In this document: piece by piece, positions 1 through 7,590 of the stretch
Numbering within the stretch: the stretch's first letter is position 1
Layout of the letters: the number at the start of each line of letters is the position of its first letter
Assembly (NCBI GenBank): GCA_035550735.1
Contig: DASZOM010000026.1
Location: 176,431 to 240,430 of the forward strand
DNA length: 64,000 bases
Direction: 5' to 3'
DNA from: JANQRA01 sp035550735
Lineage (GTDB): Bacteria > Actinomycetota > Acidimicrobiia > Spongiisociales > ZC4RG35
The notes under the pieces: generated by a model
Told to the model about the DNA's origin: nothing
What the model saw: only the letters and a program-made list of their open reading frames with translations
Databases searched by the model: none
Translations under genes and position numbers: made by a program

Positions 1-570
1 AGGCAACACGGGCTGGGGAGGCACAAGCAGCTCGACGACTCACCGTTCGGCGGTGGGCCGGGGATGGTGATGATGGTCGAGCCCCTCGCCGCCGCCCTGA
101 AGCCGCTGGGGCACACCAGACGCGTCCTGTTCACCCCAGCCGGGATGCCGATGCGCCAGGTCACGCTCGATGGGTGGGCCACCGAGGACGAGATCACCTT
201 CGTCTGCGGCCGATTCGAGGGCATCGACCAGAGGGTGATCGACCGCTACATCGACGAGGAGGTCAGCCTGGGCGACTATGTGCTCGCCGGGGGAGAGGTC
301 GCAGCCGCGGCCTCCATCGAGGGCATCGCACGTCTCCTTCCCGGTGTCGTGGGCAATCCCGTCTCGACCGAGACCGAGTCGTTTCGTGACGGCCTGCTCG
401 AAGAGCCGGTGTACACCAGACCCGCCGACTTCGAGGGGACGACGGTCCCCGAGGTGCTCCTCAGCGGGGACCATGGCCGGATCGCGGCGTGGCGGCGGGA
501 GCAGCGTCGTCGTCGCACCGCCGAGCGCAGACCCGACCTCCTGGCGAATGGCAACGAAACCGCAAGCTGA
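1..570 (+). CDS. trmD: tRNA (guanine37-N1)-methyltransferase, 3' part
   Basis: TrmD methylates G37 next to the anticodon of tRNAs reading CNN codons, preventing frameshifts; it is a SPOUT-fold, AdoMet-dependent dimer. The reading frame is open from base 1, so the 5' end lies outside the window. The first visible residues give the family motif F-G-G-G-P-G-M-V-M. Downstream come C-G-R-F-E-G-I-D-Q-R and the trefoil-knot AdoMet-binding loop S-L-G-D-Y-V-L-A-G-G-E, then P-G-V-V-G-N. The C-terminal tail is short and arginine-rich. It is followed by rplS in the usual trmD-rplS-lepB order. Confidence 0.95.
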   Translation, partial: RQHGLGRHKQLDDSPFGGGPGMVMMVEPLAAALKPLGHTRRVLFTPAGMPMRQVTLDGWATEDEITFVCGRFEGIDQRVIDRYIDEEVSLGDYVLAGGEVAAAASIEGIARLLPGVVGNPVSTETESFRDGLLEEPVYTRPADFEGTTVPEVLLSGDHGRIAAWRREQRRRRTAERRPDLLANGNETAS

Positions 571-576
571 TACAAT
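568..576 (+). promoter_or_regulatory. extended -10 promoter for rplS
   Basis: TGA-TACAAT: the trmD stop codon supplies the TG of an extended -10 and TACAAT lies at 571-576. The -35 is weak (TGGCAA at 549-554). Transcription would start near 583, ahead of the rplS start at 629. Assigned by pattern only. Confidence 0.45.
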
Positions 577-628
577 CCCGAGGGCCGGGACGCCGAACCG
601 CCACCCCCGGATGCTTCAGGAGCCCTCC

Positions 629-973
629 ATGAACGATCTCCAAGCCGTAGAAAACGCGCACGTGCGCGATGACATCCCCGAGTTCCGCGCCGGCGACACG
701 GTGAAGGTCCATGTCAGGGTGGTCGAGGGTGGCCGTGAGCGAATCCAGGTCTTCGAGGGAGTGGTCATCGCCCGTAACGGGAGCGGGCCACGCGCCACCT
801 TCACAGTGCGCAAAATGAGCTTCGGCGTCGGCGTGGAGCGGGTATTCCCGGTCAACGCCCCGATCATCGCCCGGATCGAGGTGGTCCGGAAGGGCGACGT
901 GCGTCGGTCCAAGCTCTACTACCTCCGCGATCGGGTCGGCAAGTCGGCCCGCATCAAGGAGCTGCGCGACTGA
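629..973 (+). CDS. rplS: 50S ribosomal protein L19
   Basis: L19 sits at the 30S-50S interface of the ribosome. The 114-residue product has the family motifs F-R-A-G-D-T-V-K-V-H-V, F-E-G-V-V-I, R-K-M-S-F-G-V-G-V-E-R and a C-terminal L-Y-Y-L-R, and its length is normal. The ATG at 629 is chosen because CAGGAG lies about 6 nt upstream; an in-frame ATG at 611 would add six residues without a better ribosome-binding site. It lies between trmD and lepB. Confidence 0.96.
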   Translation: MNDLQAVENAHVRDDIPEFRAGDTVKVHVRVVEGGRERIQVFEGVVIARNGSGPRATFTVRKMSFGVGVERVFPVNAPIIARIEVVRKGDVRRSKLYYLRDRVGKSARIKELRD

Positions 974-990
974 AGCCGCAACCCCACTCC

Positions 991-1635
991 ATGCCACCGG
1001 ACGAGGAGCCCGACCGAGCGCCCCTCGAGCAGGCGGGCACGCGGCGCATCAAGAAGAAGCGATCGTTCTGGGCCGAGCTGCCCGGGCTTCTCCTCACCGC
1101 TCTCGTCATCGCCGTCGTCATCAAGACCTTCCTCGTCCAGCCGTTCTGGATCCCGTCGGAGTCGATGCTCGACACCATTCAGGTCAACGACCGGGTGATG
1201 GTGAACAAGCTGGCCTTCCAGCTCGGCGAGCCACAGCGAGGGGATGTCGTCGTCTTCCGGGACCCGGCTGCCCCCGACGTCGACGAGTCGGTGCCCGAAG
1301 CCGTCATCCGCAGCGTGCTCGAGGCGGTCGGGATCAGGACCAGGGGACAGGAGGACCTCATCAAGAGGGTGATCGGGCTGCCGGGGGAGACGATCACCAT
1401 CTCGGACAATCGGGTCCACATCGACGGTGTCCCCATCGAGGAGCCATATCTCGACGAGGGAGTGGTCATGCCCGACGAAGGGCCGTTCAGCGTCGCGGAG
1501 GACGAGGTCTTCGTGATGGGCGACAACCGGCAGTTCTCCTTCGACAGCCGTCGCTTCGGCCCGATCGATCAAGAGTCGCTGGTGGGTCGTGCCTTCGTGA
1601 TCATCTGGCCGATCGACCATTTCGGGGGTCTCTAG
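991..1635 (+). CDS. lepB: signal peptidase I
   Basis: This membrane-anchored serine protease cleaves signal peptides from exported proteins at the outer face of the membrane. The 214 residues begin with a basic cytoplasmic tail (R-R-I-K-K-K-R), then one membrane segment at about 31-50. The catalytic serine is in P-S-E-S-M-L-D-T (residue 58) and the general-base lysine in L-I-K-R-V-I-G-L-P-G-E (residue 125). The conserved box M-G-D-N-R follows, with S-F-D-S-R-R-F-G-P-I. The start is 17 nt after rplS, so the two are probably cotranscribed. Confidence 0.95.
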   Translation: MPPDEEPDRAPLEQAGTRRIKKKRSFWAELPGLLLTALVIAVVIKTFLVQPFWIPSESMLDTIQVNDRVMVNKLAFQLGEPQRGDVVVFRDPAAPDVDESVPEAVIRSVLEAVGIRTRGQEDLIKRVIGLPGETITISDNRVHIDGVPIEEPYLDEGVVMPDEGPFSVAEDEVFVMGDNRQFSFDSRRFGPIDQESLVGRAFVIIWPIDHFGGL

Positions 1636-1679
1636 AAACTGTCACCGGGAATGGCTAGTGGTTAGGGCAACGCCTGGCA

Positions 1680-1685
1680 TATGAT
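1680..1685 (+). promoter_or_regulatory. possible -10 box for the DUF2469-yraN unit
   Basis: TATGAT lies in the 88-base gap between lepB and the DUF2469 gene, 38 nt before its ATG. No good -35 is visible, so this is tentative. The gap holds no other recognisable feature. Confidence 0.3.
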
Positions 1686-1723
1686 CGCCCGGCACCCCCC
1701 AGCTGGCGAGAGTCGAGGAGACG

Positions 1724-2020
1724 ATGGACGAAGACCTGGAGCGCTACGAGACCGAAGTCGAGCTCAAGCTCTACAAGGAGTACCACGACGTCCTTCCCAT
1801 GTTCGAGTTCGTCGTCGAGACCGAGCGTCGCTTCTACCTCGCCAACAAGGTGGATGTCGAGGTGAAGGGCTCCGAGGGCTCCACGTACTTCGAGGTCACG
1901 ATGAGCGATGCCTGGGTCTGGGACATGTTCCGTCCTGCCCGGTTCCTGGAGAAGGTCCGGGTGCTCACCTTCCGGGATGTCAACGTCGAGAAGCTGGAGA
2001 AGACGGAGCTCGAGCTCTGA
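1724..2020 (+). CDS. DUF2469 family protein
   Basis: A 98-residue acidic protein of a family found almost only in actinobacteria and of unknown biochemical role. It matches the family along its full length: the N-terminal E-D-L-E-R-Y-E-T-E, the centre F-E-V-T-M-S-D-A-W-V-W-D-M and R-P-A-R-F, and the end V-R-V-L-T-F-R-D-V-N-V-E. GAGGAG lies 6-7 nt before the ATG. In many actinobacteria this gene lies between rnhB and yraN; here yraN follows at once but rnhB is not upstream. Confidence 0.9.
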   Translation: MDEDLERYETEVELKLYKEYHDVLPMFEFVVETERRFYLANKVDVEVKGSEGSTYFEVTMSDAWVWDMFRPARFLEKVRVLTFRDVNVEKLEKTELEL

Positions 2021-2037
2021 CCGACCCCCGGGGAGCG

Positions 2038-2337
2038 TTGGGACGGGCCGGGGAGGACATCGCAGCGTGGTGGCTCGCCGAGCACGGGCTGGTCGTCAGG
2101 GCTCGCAACGTCACCATGGCCGACGGGGAGGTCGACATCCTCGCCGATGACGGACAGACCAGGGTGGTGGTCGAGGTCCGGACCATCACCGGTGAAGGCG
2201 ACCCTCTCGAGGCGGCCGACGAGGCCAAGCGGAGACGGGTCAGGTCACTGGCGGCGCGTCTCGGAGCGGGTCGGGTCGACTTCCTCGGCGTTGCCCTGAG
2301 ACACGACTTCGTCGAGCTCCACTGGCTGCCAGGCTGA
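2038..2337 (+). CDS. yraN: UPF0102 / YraN family protein
   Basis: A small nuclease-fold protein of the UPF0102 family; its cellular role is unsettled. Visible motifs are G-R-A-G-E-D near the N terminus, G-E-V-D-I-L-A and V-V-V-E-V-R-T. In most family members the last motif reads E-V-K, so the usual PD-(D/E)XK lysine is arginine here. A TTG at 2038 is chosen: GGGGAG lies 4-5 nt upstream and it places G-R-A-G-E-D right at the N terminus, as in the family. A CTG at 2017 is a less likely alternative. It follows the DUF2469 gene by 17 nt. Confidence 0.8.
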   Translation: MGRAGEDIAAWWLAEHGLVVRARNVTMADGEVDILADDGQTRVVVEVRTITGEGDPLEAADEAKRRRVRSLAARLGAGRVDFLGVALRHDFVELHWLPG

Positions 2338-2379
2338 ATTGGAGCCCCCTCACGCCGTCGCCCTAGGCTGCTCGGTCTC

Positions 2380-3273
2380 ATGAGCGGACCAGCGATCCGG
2401 GTCGGCGGTCTCCACAAGCGATACGGCAAGACCGTTGCCCTGAACGGGCTCGACTTCGAGATCCCCTCCGGGCAACTGACCGGATTTCTCGGCCCGAACG
2501 GTGCGGGCAAGACCACGACCTTTCGCTGCATCCTCGGCTTGACCCGCCGCGACGCGGGCGAGATCGAGGTGCTCGGCATGCCCGTGCCGGCCGGTCTGCC
2601 CGAGATCGTGAAGAGGGTCGGCGTGATCATCGAGGAGCCCGGTGTGATCAAGTCGCTCAGTGGCAGGGCAAACCTGGCCGTCGCCGCCGACACCCTCGGC
2701 TTCGGTCATGACCGGATCGACGAGATGCTCGAGTTCGTCGGCTTGGCCGACGATGCCTCCCGCAAGGCCGGGGACTACTCGAAGGGAATGCGGCAACGTC
2801 TGGCGCTGGCCGCGGCGATCCTGGGCGACCCGCAGCTCCTCATCCTCGACGAGCCCTTGGACGGTCTCGACCCGGCCGGACAGCATGCCTTCCGGGCCCG
2901 GCTGCGCGATCTCGCCGCCGACGGGCGAACGGTGGTGGTCTCCAGTCACGACCTCGCCGACGTCGAGGCGCTCGCCGATCATGTCATCGTCATCGACGAG
3001 GGTCGTCTGGTCACCCAGGGACCGCTGAATTCGCTGCTGGAGGGGGGCGCGACGAGGGTCAAGGTCTCAGACCCGGGCAGGGCCGCCGAAGCGCTGCGGG
3101 CGGCGGGTCTCGACGTCGACCGGGACGCCGAGGGAGTGGTGGTCCGGGGAGCGGACGGCGCGGTCATCACCGAGACGCTGGCCCGCGTCGGGATCTACCC
3201 CGACGAGGTCCGTGTCGAGCGGAGCACCCTGGAGTCGGTCTTCCTCGGCCTGACCGGGACCGACGTGCGATGA
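2380..3273 (+). CDS. ABC transporter ATP-binding protein (system 1)
   Basis: Cytoplasmic ATPase of a drug/lipid-type ABC-2 exporter. The 297 residues hold Walker A G-P-N-G-A-G-K-T-T (about 43-51), the signature Y-S-K-G-M-R-Q-R, Walker B L-L-I-L-D-E-P-L-D-G-L-D, and the switch histidine in V-V-V-S-S-H-D-L. The C-terminal 80 residues form the extra regulatory region common in NatA/CcmA-like ATPases. It overlaps the next gene, a permease, by four bases (ATGA), so the pair is translationally coupled. A TAGGCT -10-like box lies 10 nt before the ATG. The substrate is unknown. Confidence 0.9.
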   Translation: MSGPAIRVGGLHKRYGKTVALNGLDFEIPSGQLTGFLGPNGAGKTTTFRCILGLTRRDAGEIEVLGMPVPAGLPEIVKRVGVIIEEPGVIKSLSGRANLAVAADTLGFGHDRIDEMLEFVGLADDASRKAGDYSKGMRQRLALAAAILGDPQLLILDEPLDGLDPAGQHAFRARLRDLAADGRTVVVSSHDLADVEALADHVIVIDEGRLVTQGPLNSLLEGGATRVKVSDPGRAAEALRAAGLDVDRDAEGVVVRGADGAVITETLARVGIYPDEVRVERSTLESVFLGLTGTDVR

Positions 3274-4034
3274 GCCTGTTCCGGGCGGAGTACCGCAAGA
3301 TCTCGGGGAGGATCATCTTCCCGGGGATGACGCTCGTTCTCCTGGTCTTCGTCGGCTTGGCCGCCTTCTTCCTCATCCTGTTCAGGGACATCGCCCCCGA
3401 GATGGGCGATGAGATCCCTGTCCTGACCAAGCCCGGCGTCTACGAGGTCGGCGCCCAGCAGGCCGCCACCCAGACCTGGTTCCCACTCATCCTGTCCGTG
3501 GTGCTGCTAGGGGGTGAGCTGTCGACGACCGTGTGGGCCACCTCGCTGACCAGGGACGCCCGTGTCGTCCGTCAGATCATCGCCCGGTTTCTCGCCTACT
3601 CGGCGGCAACGGTGCTCGCCTTCCTCATAGCCTTCGGGCTATGGGTGGCGATCGCGGCGTCCTTCTCCCCGGGTGAGGGATTCATGTCCGCCACCGATCT
3701 GGTCGGCGTGGTGTGGAAGTCGGCGGCGATCTCCCTCGCCTGGACCGCCCTCGGCATCGGCGCGGTCGCCGTGCTCCGCTCGGCAGGCCCGGCGATCGGA
3801 GTCGGGCTCGCCATCTTCTTCGCCGAGGGCTTCCTCGCCCTGTGGGATCCATGGGAGAACGTGTCGATAACCGCCGCAAGCACCGGTCTGTTCACCGTCG
3901 ACCTCGGGAGCGGGCTCTCCGGCTTCGTGCCCGGGCTGGAGCTGCCGCTGTGGCACACCCTGGCGATTCTGGCCGGCTGGGCCCTGTTCGGCTTGGCCCT
4001 GACGTGGTGGGGGCTTCAGCGACGCGACGCCTGA
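3270..4034 (+). CDS. ABC-2 type transporter permease (system 1)
   Basis: A 254-residue integral membrane protein with about six hydrophobic segments, the first at residues 15-37, followed by an extracytoplasmic stretch and a polar loop containing the permease-like E-L-S-T-T-V-W-A. It is the membrane partner of the ATPase directly upstream, whose stop codon overlaps its ATG. Its last 19 bases overlap the 3' end of the zinc-ribbon gene on the opposite strand. Substrate unknown. Confidence 0.85.
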   Translation: MSLFRAEYRKISGRIIFPGMTLVLLVFVGLAAFFLILFRDIAPEMGDEIPVLTKPGVYEVGAQQAATQTWFPLILSVVLLGGELSTTVWATSLTRDARVVRQIIARFLAYSAATVLAFLIAFGLWVAIAASFSPGEGFMSATDLVGVVWKSAAISLAWTALGIGAVAVLRSAGPAIGVGLAIFFAEGFLALWDPWENVSITAASTGLFTVDLGSGLSGFVPGLELPLWHTLAILAGWALFGLALTWWGLQRRDA

Positions 4035-4228
4035 GAGCCGAAGCGTCGTCGCATCTCCTTGTGCCAGCAGCCGTGGTGCCAGTGGCGGCGCAGGTCCACC
4101 TCGTCGTCAGGGACGACAACGAGATGGAACGTCCCCGGAGGGATGGTGTTCTCACAACCCGGGCAGAGGTACTGCTTGACCGCCTGGTAGGGCTGCACCG
4201 GGTTGACGGTCACCCGGAGTCCCCTCAT
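4016..4228 (-). CDS. small zinc-ribbon-like protein, actinobacterial
   Basis: A 70-residue basic protein resembling small actinobacterial proteins often mislabelled 'ATP/GTP-binding'. It has Y-L-C-P-G-C (Cys 22, 25), then R-R-H-W-H-H-G-C-W-H (residues 47-56), so two cysteines plus a later His/Cys cluster could bind zinc; the tail is basic. Its ATG overlaps the TGA of the ABC permease upstream (ATGA at 4225-4228), making it the third gene of the divergent ABC operon. A longer in-frame start inside the permease gene was rejected because the conserved part begins here. Function unknown. Confidence 0.7.
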   Translation of the reverse strand: MRGLRVTVNPVQPYQAVKQYLCPGCENTIPPGTFHLVVVPDDEVDLRRHWHHGCWHKEMRRRFGSQASRR

Positions 4229-5826
4229 GCCGGGATGTCCCTCCTCCGGAAGCCCCAAATTCCGGCGAGGATCAGAGTGGCGACGACGCCCAGTAGAGCC
4301 AGGAACGGGGTGGCGGTGAACGTCTCTGCCGGAATCAGCGGGATGTGAGTGAATGGGGACAGGTCGAGGCTCCATTGCGGGAACTGCAGTATCTGGCCGA
4401 GCTGACCGAGGATCAGGAACAGGGCGAGCGCTCCCCAGCTCAATGAGGAGAGATGGGGAGCCAGGCCATACAGTGCCATGGCGATCCCGGTGAGAACCCA
4501 CACGGCGGGAACCTGAGCCAGAGCCGCCACCAGGACCCGTGGGGCCTCGCCGGCGACGTCACCCACGATCGCGCCGTAGGTGGCACCGGCCAGCGCCCCG
4601 GCCGACGCGAGGATCAGCACCGGCCCGGCGAGACCGTAGAGCAGATGGCTCCATGCGAATCGAGGGCGTGGAGTGGCCGTTGCCAGGACCATCTCGGTGC
4701 GAAGCGAATCCTCTTCGGACTTGAGTTTGAGAACGGATCGGATCGCGTATGCCGACGCGATCAGGGCGATGATGCCGACGGCTGCGGCGAAGAAGGTGTC
4801 GGTGAGGGTCCTGGACCCCCCGATCTGCTCGAAGATCTCCATCAGCTGAGGGTTGGCGCCCAGCAGGTCGCCTATCGAGTCTCCGGCGGCGCCGTAGACG
4901 ACTCCGAGAACGGCGAGTCCAAAAGTCCACCCCAGGAGAGATCCCCGCTGCAATCGCCAGGCCAGACCGGCGGGGCTCGCCAGGGATGCAGGTGCCCGGC
5001 TCGGGCCGGGGCGGGGCGGGATCGCGCCTTCGCCGACGTCGCGTCTCGACTGGATCAATACCGCCGATGCGGCAACGACTCCTGCGAAGCCGGCCCAGAG
5101 GGCAAACACCCACCAACGCTCGTCCGCGAAAGGCCGCAGACGGCTGAACCATCCAACGGGGGAGAGCCACGCCAGCCATCCCCAGCCATCGGACTCCCCA
5201 ACGTCGCCCGCCATGCGAAGCAGGAAGAAGAGGCCGACCAGACCGACGCCCAGGCCGCGCCCCGTCGAGCCGGCCTGGGTCAGTTGAGCGGCCAGGGCAC
5301 CGACTGCAGCGAAGGCGACCGCCATCAGCGTGAACGCCGCTCCAAAGGCGACCGACCCCGCCAGTGGCAGTCCAAGACCCGTTAGCCCGGCGGCGACGAT
5401 CACACCGATCATGGTCCCGGCGCCGATGGTGACGCAGAGGGCCGCTCCCAGCGGCGCATGACGTCCGACCACGGTCGAGCCGAGCACCTCGCGGCGACCA
5501 GCTTCTTCGTCATCACGGGTATGTCGAAGCATGGTGAGAATCGCCATGAGCCCGACGATGAGGGAACCCAGTGTGCCTATGCGCCACGCGGTCAAACCGC
5601 CGATCGAGGGGTCGTACAGCGGGCCGAGAAGGGCGGTGAAGGATGGATTCGCCGCGACTGTGCTTGCGAGCCGCAGTCGCGAAGCCTCGGTGATGTAGAG
5701 CCCCTGGAAGGCACTGGCGGTTCCCACGGGAGCGATGCCGAGCACGAGGACCCAGATGGCGAGCCGCGCCCTATCGAGACGGAGATAGAGACGGATCAGC
5801 TTGCCGGCCCCGGTCAAGGTCCTCAC
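4225..5826 (-). CDS. large ABC-2 exporter permease (system 2)
   Basis: A 533-residue membrane protein with roughly a dozen hydrophobic segments in two similar halves joined by a polar linker near residue 260-290 (R-R-D-V-G-E-G-A-I-P-P-R-P). This doubled layout is typical of actinobacterial exporter permeases annotated as 'polyketide antibiotic transporter'. It overlaps its ATPase upstream by four bases and the zinc-ribbon gene downstream by four. Expression is probably set by the TetR regulator transcribed divergently. The substrate cannot be told from sequence. Confidence 0.85.
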   Translation of the reverse strand: MRTLTGAGKLIRLYLRLDRARLAIWVLVLGIAPVGTASAFQGLYITEASRLRLASTVAANPSFTALLGPLYDPSIGGLTAWRIGTLGSLIVGLMAILTMLRHTRDDEEAGRREVLGSTVVGRHAPLGAALCVTIGAGTMIGVIVAAGLTGLGLPLAGSVAFGAAFTLMAVAFAAVGALAAQLTQAGSTGRGLGVGLVGLFFLLRMAGDVGESDGWGWLAWLSPVGWFSRLRPFADERWWVFALWAGFAGVVAASAVLIQSRRDVGEGAIPPRPGPSRAPASLASPAGLAWRLQRGSLLGWTFGLAVLGVVYGAAGDSIGDLLGANPQLMEIFEQIGGSRTLTDTFFAAAVGIIALIASAYAIRSVLKLKSEEDSLRTEMVLATATPRPRFAWSHLLYGLAGPVLILASAGALAGATYGAIVGDVAGEAPRVLVAALAQVPAVWVLTGIAMALYGLAPHLSSLSWGALALFLILGQLGQILQFPQWSLDLSPFTHIPLIPAETFTATPFLALLGVVATLILAGIWGFRRRDIPA

Positions 5827-6719
5827 TCCTGCACCTCGCCGTCCTCGTAGTGTCTCATGAACAGCTCCTCGAGGGTGGGGGGATGGCTGACCAGGCTGCG
5901 TACCTGCAGCGGAGCCAGACCGGCGACGAGATCGCCGATACGATCGGTCTCCACCTCCAGCTCCACCTTGTGATCCTGGATCTGGAGCTCGTGTACTCCG
6001 GGCAACGAACGGAGACTGCTCGGATCTCCCGAGAGCTCGACCACGACCGTGGTCCGGGTGAGGTGCCGGAGGTCGGCGAGGGAGCCCGCCTCCACGGTTC
6101 GGCCCTTCCTCACGATGCTGACCCGGTCACAGAGCGCTTCCACCTCGGCAAGGATGTGGGAGGCGAGGAGCACGGTACGACCCTCGGCCCGATCCTCTTC
6201 GATCGCAGCCCGGAACTGCGCCTCCATGAGCGGGTCGAGCCCGGCGGTGGGCTCGTCGAGGATCAACAGCTCGACGTTGGAAGCGAGCGCAGCGATGAGT
6301 GCCACCTTCTGTCGGTTGCCCTTGGAGTAGGTGCGACCCTTTTTCCTCGGGTCGAGATCGAACCGGTCGAGCAACGACGACCTACGTCTCTCGTCCAGGC
6401 CACCCCGGAGCCGGCCCAGTAGGTCGATCACTTCCCCACCGCTGAGATTGGGCCAGAGGGAGACGTCGCCCGGTACGTAGGCGAGGCGACGGTGCAGCTC
6501 GGTCGCCTCGGTCCAGGGATCGCCGCCGAGAAGAGTCACCGAGCCCCGGTCGGCCTTGAGCAATCCGAGCAAGACCCTGATCGTCGTGGTCTTTCCCGCC
6601 CCGTTGGGCCCGAGAAAACCATGGATCTCTCCGGTGGCTACTTCGAGATCGAGCCCATCGAGAGCAACGATGTGACCGAAGCGCTTCTCGAGACCGGAGA
6701 CGGATATCGCGTTCGACAT
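5823..6719 (-). CDS. ABC transporter ATP-binding protein (system 2)
   Basis: ATPase for the doubled permease encoded just downstream. It is 298 residues with Walker A G-P-N-G-A-G-K-T-T, signature Y-S-K-G-N-R-Q-K, Walker B L-L-I-L-D-E-P-T-A-G-L-D and switch H in L-L-A-S-H-I-L. The signature has N instead of the usual M after G. The start lies 50 bases from the divergent TetR start, and the tandem operator at 6745-6778 lies upstream of it, so it is the likely regulated target. Confidence 0.9.
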   Translation of the reverse strand: MSNAISVSGLEKRFGHIVALDGLDLEVATGEIHGFLGPNGAGKTTTIRVLLGLLKADRGSVTLLGGDPWTEATELHRRLAYVPGDVSLWPNLSGGEVIDLLGRLRGGLDERRRSSLLDRFDLDPRKKGRTYSKGNRQKVALIAALASNVELLILDEPTAGLDPLMEAQFRAAIEEDRAEGRTVLLASHILAEVEALCDRVSIVRKGRTVEAGSLADLRHLTRTTVVVELSGDPSSLRSLPGVHELQIQDHKVELEVETDRIGDLVAGLAPLQVRSLVSHPPTLEELFMRHYEDGEVQE

Positions 6720-6744
6720 GATCCATCGACGATAGCATCAAGAC

Positions 6745-6778
6745 TGAACACACGTTTAAGATGTTGAATATGCGTTCA
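6745..6778. promoter_or_regulatory. tandem palindromic operator for the TetR regulator
   Basis: Two 14-bp imperfect palindromes, TGAACACACGTTTA (6745-6758) and TGAATATGCGTTCA (6765-6778), share 10 of 14 bases and fit T-G-A-A-Y-N4-C-G-T-T-Y-A loosely. Their starts are 20 bp apart, about two helical turns, so two dimers could bind the same face. The first overlaps the -10 of the TetR gene; the second covers its start codon. The array lies between the divergent ABC operon and the TetR gene. Confidence 0.65.
6757..6762 (+). promoter_or_regulatory. leaderless -10 box of the TetR gene
   Basis: TAAGAT ends 7 nt before the ATG at 6770 and no Shine-Dalgarno is present. Confidence 0.5.
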
Positions 6779-7429
6779 GCCGACATCAGCGAAGACCTGA
6801 CCACCCGGGCAAGGATCCGCGACGCCGCCCTGACCCGCTTTCCTGCCGAGGGCTTTGCCGCTACCACCGTCCGCTCGATAGCTCGCGATGCCGGGGTGTC
6901 CCCGGGGCTGGTGGTTCATCACTTCGGGTCCAAGGACGGGCTCAGGGAAGCCTGCGATCGCTACGTGGTCGCCAAGTTTCGCGAGACCAAGCTGGCGGCG
7001 ATGGAGGAGGGCAACATCGGCAGCCCGGCCTTCGCCTCAGCTGCCTTTCGGGTGTCCCAGCCGCTGCTCCGATATTTCGGCTGGGCCCTGGTTCGGGGCC
7101 ACTCCGCTGCCGACGAGCTGTTCGACGAGATGGTCCGTGAGGGCCAGGAACTCACTCGTGTCGCAGTGGACCGGGGCCTGGTGAAAGACTCGGCCGATCT
7201 CGCTACGAGGACCACTCTCCAGATGGCTCTCATGCTCGGGATGGTGTCGCTTCATAACCACGTGGAGCGCAACACGGGAATCGACCCGCTGGCATCCGAA
7301 GGCATCGCCCAGCTCACCCCGGTGCTCCTCGAGATCTTCTCCGGTCTCTTCGACGACGACTTCCTCGCCACCATCACCGCGACCTATCGCGACGGAGCTC
7401 GGGATCTGACGGCTCCCACGAGCCGATAG
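6770..7429 (+). CDS. TetR family transcriptional regulator
   Basis: Likely repressor of the divergent ABC operon and of itself. The N-terminal helix-turn-helix reads R-I-R-D-A-A-L-T-R-F, then G-F-A-A-T-T-V-R-S-I-A-R-D-A-G-V and V-V-H-H-F-G-S-K-D-G-L, the classic TetR layout. The C-terminal ligand domain (about 60-219) is not recognisable to a specific subfamily. The ATG at 6770 is preferred to the one at 6761 because a TAAGAT box ends 7 nt upstream, which suits a leaderless mRNA; this gives 219 residues. The tandem operator spans its own promoter, so autoregulation is likely. Confidence 0.88.
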   Translation: MRSADISEDLTTRARIRDAALTRFPAEGFAATTVRSIARDAGVSPGLVVHHFGSKDGLREACDRYVVAKFRETKLAAMEEGNIGSPAFASAAFRVSQPLLRYFGWALVRGHSAADELFDEMVREGQELTRVAVDRGLVKDSADLATRTTLQMALMLGMVSLHNHVERNTGIDPLASEGIAQLTPVLLEIFSGLFDDDFLATITATYRDGARDLTAPTSR

Positions 7430-7432
7430 CTC

Positions 7433-7546
7433 TCAGCCCGCCGAGACCGCCCAGACGATCGCGCCCAGCGTGGCCACGACGGCGAAGACCATCATGAAGA
7501 TGTCGAGTGCAGTCTTCTCCTGCTTGCGGAATGGATTGAAACCCAC
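7433..7546 (-). CDS. 37-residue single-pass membrane protein
   Basis: A very small gene. The product has a polar, basic N terminus (F-N-P-F-R-K-Q-E-K) and one hydrophobic helix at about residues 14-34 (D-I-F-M-M-V-F-A-V-V-A-T-L-G-A). The GTG at 7546 is supported by a TACCGT box at 7558-7553 that ends exactly 6 nt upstream. Similar small F-N-P-F/M-R-x proteins with one membrane helix are known in actinobacteria but have no assigned function. It ends 3 nt from the convergent TetR gene. It is divergent from the crotonase gene, with a palindrome between the two promoters. Confidence 0.55.
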   Translation of the reverse strand: MGFNPFRKQEKTALDIFMMVFAVVATLGAIVWAVSAG

Positions 7547-7552
7547 GGCGAG

Positions 7553-7558
7553 ACGGTA
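7553..7558 (-). promoter_or_regulatory. leaderless -10 box of the 37-residue gene
   Basis: TACCGT on the minus strand, ending 6 nt before the GTG at 7546. Confidence 0.45.
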
Positions 7559-7561
7559 ACC

Positions 7562-7577
7562 GACACCTGCCGGTGTC
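7562..7577. promoter_or_regulatory. palindrome between two divergent leaderless promoters
   Basis: GACACC-TGCC-GGTGTC is a perfect 6-bp inverted repeat with a 4-nt centre. It fills the space between the minus-strand -10 at 7553-7558 and the plus-strand -10 at 7578-7583. A second repeat, GTCAC-CACC-GTGAC (7582-7595), overlaps the crotonase start. A regulator bound here could control both genes. Confidence 0.5.
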
Positions 7578-7583
7578 TACTGT
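7578..7583 (+). promoter_or_regulatory. leaderless -10 box of the crotonase gene
   Basis: TACTGT ends 7 nt before the GTG at 7591. Confidence 0.45.
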
Positions 7584-7590
7584 CACCACC

